Assembly: GCA_964519035.1 (NCBI GenBank)
Contig: CAZFKZ010000061.1
Coordinates: 1 to 8,069, forward strand
Length of the DNA: 8,069 nt
Source of the DNA: CAJJBL01 sp964519035
GTDB taxonomy: Bacteria; Pseudomonadota; Alphaproteobacteria; Puniceispirillales; Marisalimonadaceae
Direction of reading: 5' to 3'
Of this stretch, positions 1-6,583 are shown piece by piece. Below the pieces are notes generated by a model. That model saw only the letters and a program-made list of their open reading frames with translations, was not told where the DNA came from and did not search any database. How positions within the stretch are numbered: position 1 is the first letter of the stretch; the number at the start of each line of letters is the position of its first letter. The translations under genes were made by a program, and so were the position numbers.

Positions 1-20
1 CAAATATGGAAATACAGTAT

Positions 21-926
21 TTAAAAATTATTTTCAAGTACTTTAGAATTAGTTATTCTATTAAAAGAATAATTCTTTTTGGCTCCGTACCATGTATAAT
101 AGGGTATTTTAATATTTTTATTGAATTTACCTAAAAATATTTTGATATCTTCTATATTTTTAAAAATCCCAAAACACGTTGAACCACTTCCAGTCATTCC
201 AAACGTAATTATATTTTTTGCTTTTTTTAATTCAATTATAATATTAGATATTTCAGGAACTAAAAATATTGCGGAGGATAGAAGTGAATTATAAATTTGT
301 AAATTTGCAAAATTAATACTGTGATTATCTTGTATTTTATTTTTTTTATAATGTGTAAAAACATCTTTTGTAGATAGATGAATATTTGGATTTATTAAAA
401 GGAAATAATAATTATTAGGTATGTTACAATTTTGTAATTTTTCACCAAATCCACTTAAAATTAAATCTCTACTTTTTAAACATGCTGGAACATCTGATCC
501 TAAGCTAAGAGCTATCTTATAAAGAGCAGATTGTTTAATTTTTTCTTTATTATTTTTATCAATATTATGCAAATGCTTTAAAAGTATTAAAGTTGCTGCT
601 GCATCTGCTGAACCGCCGCCAAGACCAGCGCCTATAGGAATTTTCTTATCTAGAATAACTTTAAAGTTTTGTTTCCAATTAGTATAACGTCTAAATACAT
701 CTATTGTATTTAAAATTAAATTATTATCAGGATTTATCAGCAATGATTTATTATTAGACATTTGATAGAAAACATCTTGTAAATTATTACGAATAAATAT
801 TTGATCAGTTAATTCTAGAAAACATATATGACTATTCAACAGATGTAATCCATTAGAAGATTTTCCAGTAATAAATAAATTTAAGTTTAGCTTTGCAGGA
901 GCTTGTATAGATTTAAAACTATTCAT
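21..926 (-). CDS. ispE: 4-diphosphocytidyl-2-C-methyl-D-erythritol kinase (IspE)
   Basis: IspE is the cytosolic kinase that phosphorylates CDP-methylerythritol from ATP, the fourth step of the MEP pathway to isopentenyl diphosphate. It belongs to the GHMP kinase family. Counting from the ATG at 926 (301 aa; E. coli IspE is about 283), the N-terminal APAKLNLNL (residues 9-17) carries the conserved lysine K12. The glycine-rich ATP loop PIGAGLGGGSADAA spans 97-110. The catalytic aspartate is in GSDVP (D145), and the third GHMP motif MTGSGSTCFG is at 244-253. An in-frame TTG at 935 would add three residues. I prefer the ATG because the family has only about ten residues before the AKLN motif. The ATG overlaps the last 8 bases of the upstream TPR gene and lacks a clear Shine-Dalgarno, so translation is probably coupled. 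All key residues are present and the gene looks functional. Confidence 0.95.
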   Translation of the reverse strand: MNSFKSIQAPAKLNLNLFITGKSSNGLHLLNSHICFLELTDQIFIRNNLQDVFYQMSNNKSLLINPDNNLILNTIDVFRRYTNWKQNFKVILDKKIPIGAGLGGGSADAAATLILLKHLHNIDKNNKEKIKQSALYKIALSLGSDVPACLKSRDLILSGFGEKLQNCNIPNNYYFLLINPNIHLSTKDVFTHYKKNKIQDNHSINFANLQIYNSLLSSAIFLVPEISNIIIELKKAKNIITFGMTGSGSTCFGIFKNIEDIKIFLGKFNKNIKIPYYTWYGAKKNYSFNRITNSKVLENNF

Positions 927-2550
927 GTAAATCAATTTTATTTTTAATCATTGAAGAAATTTCTTTATTAGTCTCATATTGAAGTGCTTTTTTCCATTCA
1001 AATTTTGCTTCATCAATTCTATTTAACATTAAATAACAATCTCCTAAATGATCAATTATTTCTGAATTATTTGGTTCAATAGTGACAGCTTTTTCTAAAT
1101 AAAAAACAGATGAATTATAATTTTTTCTTTGAAATTGTACCCAGCCCAGAGTATCAAGAAAGAATGGATTATTAGGTTCAATTTTTAATGCACTTGTAAT
1201 AAGAGTAAGCGCAAAGTCTAAATTTATCTTTTTTACGGCTAATTTGTAGGAAAGGTAATTAAGTGCATAAGAATCATAATTGTCATTATTAATGATTCTT
1301 AAAAGTATTTTTTTTGATTCTGCCCAATTTCCTATTTTATCTAAACAAGTCGCATATAAAAATAATAGCCTATTATTTTTACCTTCTACAATCATTAACT
1401 GCTTATATAATTTTATAGCTTTAGAATAGTTTTTGTTAAGTTTATAAAAATTTGCTAATTCATATAAAACAATCTTATTTTGAGGTGCTTTTTCTGAAAG
1501 TTCAAATAAGAGATTTTTATATTTTTTTTTATCTTTAAATATTTTAAAAATAGATAATTTTTTTAGATTAGCTGCTAATGAAATATAAGATTGCTCTTCA
1601 ATATCATCTATTAATCTAACAGCAATATGTTTTGATCCTTCACTAGAATATAATTCAGCTAATGAATATTTTGAAATATCCATATTGGAATTAAAATATA
1701 TACTCATCTCTAATAGTATTTTAATATAAGAAGATGGTATCTCATTTTTGTCATCTTTTTTGAAAGCCATATTATATAAATAATAAGATAAAATTGTTTT
1801 AAGATTTGCTTTGTCATTAAAAAAGTTATGTGAAGATCCAAAATCATATAGAATGTATTCTTTATTAAAGCTCTCAGACAATCTATTTATTAATTTTTCA
1901 AAAATTTCTTTTTCATTTATCCTGAAATAATATCCTGCTAGAAATAGTAAGTCTATATTAGATAGTAAATCTTGGTTGAGATTGAAGTCAGCAATCTGCC
2001 TTAGTATTTTATTATCATAAAAATTTTCAAAAATTAACAACTTGTAAATTGGAACATTCCAAGGAATATCTTTATTTGGTAATAAACTATCCTCTGACTT
2101 CTTTTTTGAAAGAAACAACCAATCTTTTAGTAATTTATTTATTTCATAAAAATTTATAAAATCTTTACTTTGCTCTAAAATTTTTAAACTTTTATTAAAT
2201 TCTTTATTTTCAATACTTTTAATGAATTTTGGAATCTTATATATAAAATCATTTTGATCTTTTATATTCAAAGATTTTGATATGTTATTTGCAATTTCAA
2301 AATTACCACTAACTAAATTTGAAAAAAATTTGAGCTCTAAAAGTGTTTTGTCTTTTGTTTCAAATTGGAGCAATTTATTTGCACTAAATACGTCACCTAT
2401 TAAAATAGAGTAGCTAGAAGAGAGATACGTTCCACTTCTACTATGTGACATAAATTCAATTTCATTACTATTATTTATATTTTGCAAAATTGATCTATCG
2501 TAGCAACTAGTAACAAACAGAAAAAATAAAATAATTACGATTTTTTTCAT
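919..2550 (-). CDS. TPR-repeat lipoprotein upstream of ispE
   Basis: This is a 543-aa protein with an N-terminal lipoprotein signal: a KK pair, a hydrophobic stretch (residues 4-14) and the lipobox VTSC with C16 as the lipidated cysteine. Residue +2 is not Asp, so outer-membrane sorting is plausible under the E. coli rule. The C-terminal third contains about five tandem tetratricopeptide units (roughly 359-392, 393-426, 427-460, 461-494, 495-528), with recognisable signatures such as DTLGWVQFQRKNY and DHLGDCYLMLNRIDEA. The region 40-350 is alpha-helical and K/N/L-rich and may hold degenerate TPRs, but I cannot place them individually. TPR proteins of this layout sit directly upstream of ispE in many Alphaproteobacteria (recalled). 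They are presumed to be protein-interaction scaffolds in the envelope, with no established specific role. A weak GAG ribosome-binding site lies 5 bases before the ATG. The TPR and lipobox calls are firm; the function is unknown. Confidence 0.9.
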   Translation of the reverse strand: MKKIVIILFFLFVTSCYDRSILQNINNSNEIEFMSHSRSGTYLSSSYSILIGDVFSANKLLQFETKDKTLLELKFFSNLVSGNFEIANNISKSLNIKDQNDFIYKIPKFIKSIENKEFNKSLKILEQSKDFINFYEINKLLKDWLFLSKKKSEDSLLPNKDIPWNVPIYKLLIFENFYDNKILRQIADFNLNQDLLSNIDLLFLAGYYFRINEKEIFEKLINRLSESFNKEYILYDFGSSHNFFNDKANLKTILSYYLYNMAFKKDDKNEIPSSYIKILLEMSIYFNSNMDISKYSLAELYSSEGSKHIAVRLIDDIEEQSYISLAANLKKLSIFKIFKDKKKYKNLLFELSEKAPQNKIVLYELANFYKLNKNYSKAIKLYKQLMIVEGKNNRLLFLYATCLDKIGNWAESKKILLRIINNDNYDSYALNYLSYKLAVKKINLDFALTLITSALKIEPNNPFFLDTLGWVQFQRKNYNSSVFYLEKAVTIEPNNSEIIDHLGDCYLMLNRIDEAKFEWKKALQYETNKEISSMIKNKIDLHE

Positions 2551-2571
2551 AAAAACTCGTCAAAAATTAAA

Positions 2572-2599
2572 ATTTAACATTAAACTATTTTACTGTTAA
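2572..2599 (-). promoter_or_regulatory. Candidate promoter for the TPR-ispE unit
   Basis: The 83-base divergent spacer (2551-2633) must supply promoters for both directions. On the minus strand, TTAACA (2599-2594, 5 of 6 matches to TTGACA) is followed after 16 bases by TTAAAT (2577-2572, 4 of 6 matches to TATAAT). This would start a short leader of about 15 bases. In such A+T-rich DNA the match is weak evidence. No convincing plus-strand promoter was found: TAGAAT at 2625-2630 resembles a -10 box but lies too close to the TTG start at 2634. The spacer also holds two direct copies of AACTATT (2583-2589 and 2604-2610), 21 bases or two helical turns apart. Confidence 0.3.
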
Positions 2600-2633
2600 T
2601 AATAACTATTAATTTTTCATAGGTTAGAATAAA

Positions 2634-3431
2634 TTGAAAGAAAATGAATTACAATCTTTAGACCAAAAGTCAATTTTGAGCTTATTAAGCATTTTCAACG
2701 AAATAGGTATTGATGTTGAAATAAGTGAAAATAAGTTAATTACCAATGAGATAAATAAAGTTAATAGTGTAAGTAAAAATAGTAATGAAAATAATAAGTT
2801 AACAAGCCCAGAAAAAAAAGCTTTAGAAATATCACTGCAAGCAAAAGATATTAATTCTTTAAAAGAATTATTTGAAAATTTCAATGGTTGCCTCTTAAAA
2901 AAAACAGCAGCTAATTTTGTTCCTTTTGAAGGAAATAAAAATTCAAAAATATTGATCGTTGATGGATCTCCAGAATCAAATGAAGATAAGTTAGGAAGAC
3001 CATTTGCAGGTGAAAGAGGAATTTTATTTGAAAAAATGCTACAGGCTATAAATTTAAAAAAGGAGGATGTATTCATTACAAATGCAATACCTTGGAGACC
3101 TCCAGGAAATAGATATCCCACCAGAGATGAAATAAATATTTGTAAACCATTTATATTTCATTTGATTTTTTTATTAAACCCAAAGATTATTTTATGTATG
3201 GGAGATGTTGCGATTAATCAAATTCTTGATTTAAATAAAAATATTACAAATTCTCGAGGTAAATGGTATGATTTTGACAATATTTTTTTTAAAAAATCTT
3301 TTAAAGATGAAAAACAAATAATGGTACTTCCAACACATAATGTTTCTTATTTATTAAAAAGGCCTGAAACAAAGCGACAAGCTTGGGATGATCTAAAGTT
3401 GTTACAAAATAAAATAAAAGAAATAATTTAA
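2634..3431 (+). CDS. Family-4-type uracil-DNA glycosylase, divergent active site
   Basis: This 265-aa protein has the UDG family 4 fold pattern. A short N-terminal helix (residues 12-30) and an N/K/S-rich linker (31-60) precede the domain from about residue 75. Family anchors are FNGCLLKK (83-90), EDKLGRPFAGERG (117-129), FITNAIPWRPPGNRYPT (147-163), SRGKWYDF (207-214) and SYLLKRPETKRQAW (238-251). Members excise uracil from DNA for base-excision repair. Motif A, usually GEAPGxxED, reads DGSPESNED (110-118). Motif B, usually HPAYLL, reads NVSYLL with a His one place earlier (H235-N236). Only two of the four canonical Fe-S cysteines remain: C86 and C170. The others are F83 and W154. The start is TTG at 2634: no in-frame ATG occurs until residue 135, and AGG at 2621-2623 may serve as a ribosome-binding site. 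It opens the udg-slt-moaB-rnhB run. Family membership is strong; uracil excision activity is uncertain. Confidence 0.85.
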   Translation: MKENELQSLDQKSILSLLSIFNEIGIDVEISENKLITNEINKVNSVSKNSNENNKLTSPEKKALEISLQAKDINSLKELFENFNGCLLKKTAANFVPFEGNKNSKILIVDGSPESNEDKLGRPFAGERGILFEKMLQAINLKKEDVFITNAIPWRPPGNRYPTRDEINICKPFIFHLIFLLNPKIILCMGDVAINQILDLNKNITNSRGKWYDFDNIFFKKSFKDEKQIMVLPTHNVSYLLKRPETKRQAWDDLKLLQNKIKEII

Positions 3432-3433
3432 TT

Positions 3434-5209
3434 GTGAATATTTTTAAAAGTAAAAAATTTATTAATGCTTTAGTTAGCCTATTTTTATGTCTATTTTTTC
3501 AAACTATCAATGCTGACACTTTACAAAAAAACAAGATCTTATCCAATTTAGACATTACACTTTATAAGCAAATCTTTGCTATTCAAGATATATCAATAAA
3601 GAACAGGCAATCCCCTAAGTGGAAAACTGTTAATAAATTAATTAAAAAATTAGATAACAAAATTCTTCTAGGTAATGTGTTTGCTGAAAGGTACTTACAT
3701 CCTACAGGATGGAGAAGCTCATTTAAAGAATTAAAACAATGGTTAGACAAGTACAGTGATCATCCTGATGCTACAAGAATTTATAGAATAGCCATAAAAC
3801 GAAAACCCAAAAATCATAAAAATCCTAAGAAACCAACAAAAGGTTTTTTAAACGGTTATGGTTTGTACAAATCTAATGTATTAAAACCAAAGTTTCCTAT
3901 GAAAAAAGGTTACAACAAATATTCGAGACAATCATATTTACTATCAAGAAAAGTTAGAAAAGCTATTAATAAAAGAAAGGCACAATTTGCTGAAAAATTA
4001 TTGAATAGTAAAATAAATAAAAAATATTTAACAAAAGAAGAACAATCTCAACTTAGAGCTGAATTAGCCCATGCTTACTTTATTTTTAACTATGACGAAC
4101 ATGCTCTAAGGCAATCAAGGCTATCTCTAAGCTTATCCTATTTACCAAACCCATTAGCTTTATGGGCAGGTGGTTTAGCTTCTTGGAGAAGAAATGATTT
4201 AAAATCATCTAAATATTTTTTTAATATTTTAGCTGAAAAAATTATTGGTCCTGAAGGTATAATTGCAGGAGGTGGTTACTGGTCTGCAAGAATTGCCTAC
4301 AATACAGGTAATGCCAAAAAAGCAAACTATTTTTTGAGTAAGGCAGCCACCCATGAAAGAACATTTTATGGATCTTTAGCAATGGAATCTCTAGGTTATA
4401 AGTATAAACCTGATTTTTCATTACCTGAATATGATTTGAATTTTATCAAAAAGATTAAACTTTTCAAAGGTGGACTAAGAGCTTTAGCGTTATTAGAGGT
4501 TTCAGAATATCACAAATCAGCAAGAGAATTCAGGAAAATTATACCTCAATTTGAAATAAGTGATTATCCTAAATTAGTATCTTTTGCTTCGAAAAATAAT
4601 ATGCCAGGATTAACTTTTCGTCTTGCAGCTATTTTAAGGAATAATCATAATAAATTATTATTGGGTGGTTTATATCCTATTCCAAATTGGAAAACAGAAA
4701 TATCTTCTTTTAAAGAAAAGGCTTTAATATACTCTATAGTAAGACAAGAGTCAGGTTTTAATCCAAGAGCAAAAAGTTCGTCAAAAGCTTTAGGAATAAT
4801 GCAAATTATGCCTTCAACTGCAGCATTTATAATGAAAAATAGAGCTTACAAACTTAAAGGTAGTAAAAATTATCTTTTATATGAACCAACTCATAGTATC
4901 CATATAGGATCAAAATACATGAAATTTCTTTTAAACTTACCTTTAATTAATCAAGATTTGATGTGGATGTTAGCGAGTTATAATGCAGGTCCGGGTAATT
5001 TTAAAAAATGGACTAAAAATAAAGACTACAAAATAAGTGATACTTTATTAATGCTTGAAAGTCTCCCGGCTAGAGAGACTAGAAACTATATTAAATTAGT
5101 TTTAACTAATTTATGGATATATAAATTAAGGTTTAATCAAAAATCAAATATATTATCTGCCCTAGCAGCAGGAAAACCCATAAACTTTAAAGTTTTTTTT
5201 AAACACTAG
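3434..5209 (+). CDS. slt: Soluble lytic murein transglycosylase (Slt family, GH23)
   Basis: This is a periplasmic enzyme that cleaves the MurNAc-GlcNAc bond of peptidoglycan and leaves 1,6-anhydro-MurNAc. A Sec signal peptide covers residues 1-27 (basic start, hydrophobic ALVSLFLCLFF, likely cleavage INA|D). A long alpha-helical superhelical region follows (about 30-420), including a Lys/Pro-rich basic stretch at 120-165 and helical-repeat sequence such as YWSARIAYNTGNAKKA (282-297). The lysozyme-like catalytic domain occupies about 425-565: RQESGFNP with catalytic E439, ALGIMQIMPSTA (452-463), ASYNAGPGN (514-522) and ESLPARETRNYIKLVL (542-557). At 591 aa it is close to the usual Slt length. 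The start is GTG at 3434, two bases after the glycosylase stop, because it gives a complete signal peptide; co-translation is likely. A palindrome and T-run lie within its last codons. All catalytic motifs are intact. Confidence 0.94.
   Translation: MNIFKSKKFINALVSLFLCLFFQTINADTLQKNKILSNLDITLYKQIFAIQDISIKNRQSPKWKTVNKLIKKLDNKILLGNVFAERYLHPTGWRSSFKELKQWLDKYSDHPDATRIYRIAIKRKPKNHKNPKKPTKGFLNGYGLYKSNVLKPKFPMKKGYNKYSRQSYLLSRKVRKAINKRKAQFAEKLLNSKINKKYLTKEEQSQLRAELAHAYFIFNYDEHALRQSRLSLSLSYLPNPLALWAGGLASWRRNDLKSSKYFFNILAEKIIGPEGIIAGGGYWSARIAYNTGNAKKANYFLSKAATHERTFYGSLAMESLGYKYKPDFSLPEYDLNFIKKIKLFKGGLRALALLEVSEYHKSAREFRKIIPQFEISDYPKLVSFASKNNMPGLTFRLAAILRNNHNKLLLGGLYPIPNWKTEISSFKEKALIYSIVRQESGFNPRAKSSSKALGIMQIMPSTAAFIMKNRAYKLKGSKNYLLYEPTHSIHIGSKYMKFLLNLPLINQDLMWMLASYNAGPGNFKKWTKNKDYKISDTLLMLESLPARETRNYIKLVLTNLWIYKLRFNQKSNILSALAAGKPINFKVFFKH
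5182..5200 (+). other. Palindrome plus T-run in the slt 3' end
   Basis: A perfect 14-base palindrome, AAACTTTAAAGTTT (5182-5195), runs directly into a stretch of eight T (5193-5200) inside the last codons of slt. As RNA it could fold into a 5-bp hairpin with a four-base loop followed by U residues, the outline of an intrinsic terminator or attenuator. The stem has only one G-C pair, so it would be very weak, and the next gene begins only 14 bases after slt. It may be chance in A+T-rich DNA. Confidence 0.2.
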
Positions 5210-5223
5210 ATAAAGAGAAAATC

Positions 5224-5772
5224 ATGTCTATAGATTATAAGTTAAATTTTTTACCAGTTAACATTTCTATAATAACAATATCGGATACTAGAGTTATTAG
5301 TAATGATAAATCTGGAGATCTTTTAGAAGATAGAGTTAAATCTAGTGGTCATAAATTAATTTCTAGGGGTATTGTTAAAGATGATTTCAAAGATATTACT
5401 AGTTTAGTAACAAAACTAACTAACCAAAAAGATATAGATATAATAATAACAACTGGAGGAACAGGTCTTACAGGTAGAGATATAACACCAGAGGTTATGA
5501 AGAATTTATTTGAAAAGACTATTGATGGATTTGGAGAACTGTTTCGTTGGTTATCATATTCAAAAATTGGAACTTCAGCATTACAATCAAGGGCATTAGC
5601 AGGTGTGTTAAATGGTACTTATATTTTTTGTTTACCGGGTTCTCCTTCAGCATGCAAAGACGGTTGGGATGATATACTTTTTTATCAATTAGATATAAGA
5701 AATAAGCCTTGTAACTTTATAGAAATAATACCTAGACTTAAAGAACACGGGAGTTATCGTAATAAAAATTAA
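5224..5772 (+). CDS. moaB: Molybdenum cofactor biosynthesis protein MoaB
   Basis: MoaB belongs to the MogA/MoaB/Cnx1G fold and binds molybdopterin, with an adenylyltransferase-type role before molybdate insertion. It is cytosolic and usually multimeric. The 182-aa sequence shows SDTR (20-23), the pterin-binding loop TTGGTGLTGRDITPE (76-90), DGFGELFR (101-108), GTSALQSRALAGV (116-128), LPGSPSACKDGW (137-148) and the C-terminal RNKPCNF (159-165). The last pattern separates MoaB from MogA. Length matches the family. The ATG at 5224 lies 14 bases after the slt stop, with a weak AAGAGA upstream. Its stop overlaps the rnhB start (TAATG), so moaB and rnhB are probably translationally coupled. No other cofactor gene is in the window, so whether this is the only adenylyltransferase in the genome cannot be judged. 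The residues expected of an active protein are present. Confidence 0.93.
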   Translation: MSIDYKLNFLPVNISIITISDTRVISNDKSGDLLEDRVKSSGHKLISRGIVKDDFKDITSLVTKLTNQKDIDIIITTGGTGLTGRDITPEVMKNLFEKTIDGFGELFRWLSYSKIGTSALQSRALAGVLNGTYIFCLPGSPSACKDGWDDILFYQLDIRNKPCNFIEIIPRLKEHGSYRNKN

Positions 5773-6461
5773 TGGCTGACTTCACTTTAGAAAAAGAAAA
5801 TTATCACAAAAATTATTATATGATTGGAGTTGACGAAGCTGGTCGTGGTTCGTGGGCAGGACCTATTGTAGCAACAGCATGCTGGTTAGATTATAAAAAA
5901 CATGAACTTTTATCAGAAAATATTAATGATAGTAAAAAAATAAACTCAATTAAAAGAAAAAAAATTATTTTAAGTTTAAATGATTCTATCAAATTTAGTT
6001 CTTCAGTTTCAACAGCTAAAGAAATTGATCATTACGGTCTTACTTTGGCTAATTTTATGGCAATGAAGAGAGCTTTATGGTGTTTATGTGAATCAGTTAA
6101 TAAAGAATTGAGAGTAAATTATTTAAATACCAAAATTTATATTGATGGAAAACAAACTCCAAATTTTTCAAATGTTGATGTAGCAAATCAAAATCTTAAA
6201 AAAATAAACTTAAGACTTCACTCTACGACTTCTTTAGTTAAAGGTGATAACAAGTCTAAAACAATAGCTTTGGCAAGTATAATTGCAAAAGAGACAAGAG
6301 ATTCTATTATGAAAAATTATTCTATATCATACCCAAATTATAAATTCGATAATCATTTTGGTTATGGTACAAAAAAACATAGTGAAGCAATTGAAAAATT
6401 TGGGATATCTCCAATTCATAGAAAGTCCTTTAAACCTATTTCACCATATATAGTAAATTAA
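5772..6461 (+). CDS. rnhB: Ribonuclease HII (RnhB)
   Basis: RNase HII nicks DNA 5' of misincorporated ribonucleotides to start ribonucleotide excision repair, and it also removes RNA from hybrids. The metal-binding carboxylates are visible: D21 and E22 in GVDEAGRG, D125 in IYIDGK and D159 in VKGDN. The GRG loop that reads the RNA-DNA junction (24-26), ALASIIAKETRD (166-177) and the C-terminal HFGYGTKKH...IHRKSF block (195-220) are also present. At 229 aa it is longer than the E. coli enzyme (198). Much of the excess lies between D125 and D159: 34 residues apart, against about 17 in Thermotoga RNase HII as I recall it. The loop GRGSWAGP replaces the common GRGPLAGP. The ATG shares one base with the moaB stop. 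The position directly before ccrM matches an alphaproteobacterial arrangement recalled from other genomes. The enzyme is probably active. Confidence 0.94.
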   Translation: MADFTLEKENYHKNYYMIGVDEAGRGSWAGPIVATACWLDYKKHELLSENINDSKKINSIKRKKIILSLNDSIKFSSSVSTAKEIDHYGLTLANFMAMKRALWCLCESVNKELRVNYLNTKIYIDGKQTPNFSNVDVANQNLKKINLRLHSTTSLVKGDNKSKTIALASIIAKETRDSIMKNYSISYPNYKFDNHFGYGTKKHSEAIEKFGISPIHRKSFKPISPYIVN

Positions 6462-6486
6462 TATAAACTTTATCCATATATTGTAA
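6444..6486 (+). repeat. Short direct repeat across the rnhB end
   Basis: CCATATATAGTAA (6444-6456) recurs as CCATATATTGTAA (6474-6486), matching at 12 of 13 positions exactly 30 bases later. The first copy encodes the last residues of rnhB and the second lies just past its stop. It may be a small tandem duplication or chance similarity in A+T-rich DNA. Confidence 0.35.
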
Positions 6487-6491
6487 CAAAA

Positions 6492-6503
6492 TTAATTAAT
6501 TAA
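6492..6503 (+). repeat. Triple TTAA tract upstream of the ccrM promoter
   Basis: Three tandem TTAA units form a 12-base palindrome that ends 8 bases before the candidate -35 box. The placement fits an UP-element-like or regulator-binding tract. It does not match the CtrA consensus TTAA-N7-TTAA; the closest arrangement is TTAA-N8-TTGA (6500-6515), overlapping the -35 box. The sequence pattern is certain, the role is not. Confidence 0.3.
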
Positions 6504-6511
6504 CTAAACCA

Positions 6512-6540
6512 TTGACTTAAATGTCTTTTTATAATGTTAT
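6512..6540 (+). promoter_or_regulatory. Candidate ccrM promoter
   Basis: TTGACT (6512-6517) matches the -35 consensus at 5 of 6 positions. Spaced 17 bases downstream is TGTTAT (6535-6540, 4 of 6 matches to TATAAT). A perfect TATAAT also lies at 6530-6535 but is only 12 bases from TTGACT, too close to pair with it. Either -10 would place transcription start a few bases into or after the DnaA box. This spacer of 122 bases is the longest on the plus strand and separates ccrM from the upstream run, so an independent promoter is expected here. No GANTC site occurs in it. Confidence 0.5.
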
Positions 6541-6545
6541 CCACA
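6537..6545 (+). promoter_or_regulatory. Perfect DnaA box at the ccrM promoter
   Basis: TTATCCACA is an exact match to the high-affinity DnaA box consensus TTATNCACA. It overlaps the candidate -10/start region of ccrM. Two weaker same-orientation matches flank it: ATATACACA (6548-6556, one mismatch, 11 bases on) and TTATCCATA (6470-6478, one mismatch). I noticed no other perfect box in the window. One-mismatch sites are common by chance in such A+T-rich DNA and carry little weight alone. Confidence 0.5.
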
Positions 6546-6583
6546 AAATATACACAATATATTAATAAAAATAGAATGATAAC

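Noticed and set aside
10..22. Inverted repeat AAATAC-A-GTATTT downstream of ispE as a terminator
   Set aside because: The arms are separated by a single base, the possible hairpin is A-U only, and no T-run follows on the minus strand.
2625..2630. TAGAAT as the -10 box of the glycosylase gene
   Set aside because: Transcription would begin at or after the TTG start codon at 2634, and no in-frame ATG occurs until residue 135.
2624..3121. A 165-codon open frame on the minus strand opposite the glycosylase gene
   Set aside because: It is the antisense of a conserved protein-coding gene, resembles no family I know, and owes its openness to the A+T-rich complementary codons.
6500..6520. CtrA binding site at the ccrM -35 region
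   Set aside because: The nearest arrangement is TTAA-N8-TTGA rather than TTAA-N7-TTAA, and TTAA tetramers are frequent in this DNA.
6462..6583. Chromosomal replication origin
   Set aside because: There is a perfect DnaA box, two weak ones and A+T-rich DNA, but the spacer is only 122 bases, has one strong box, and lacks the neighbours often seen at alphaproteobacterial origins. Promoter control of ccrM explains it better. GC-skew of the whole genome would decide.
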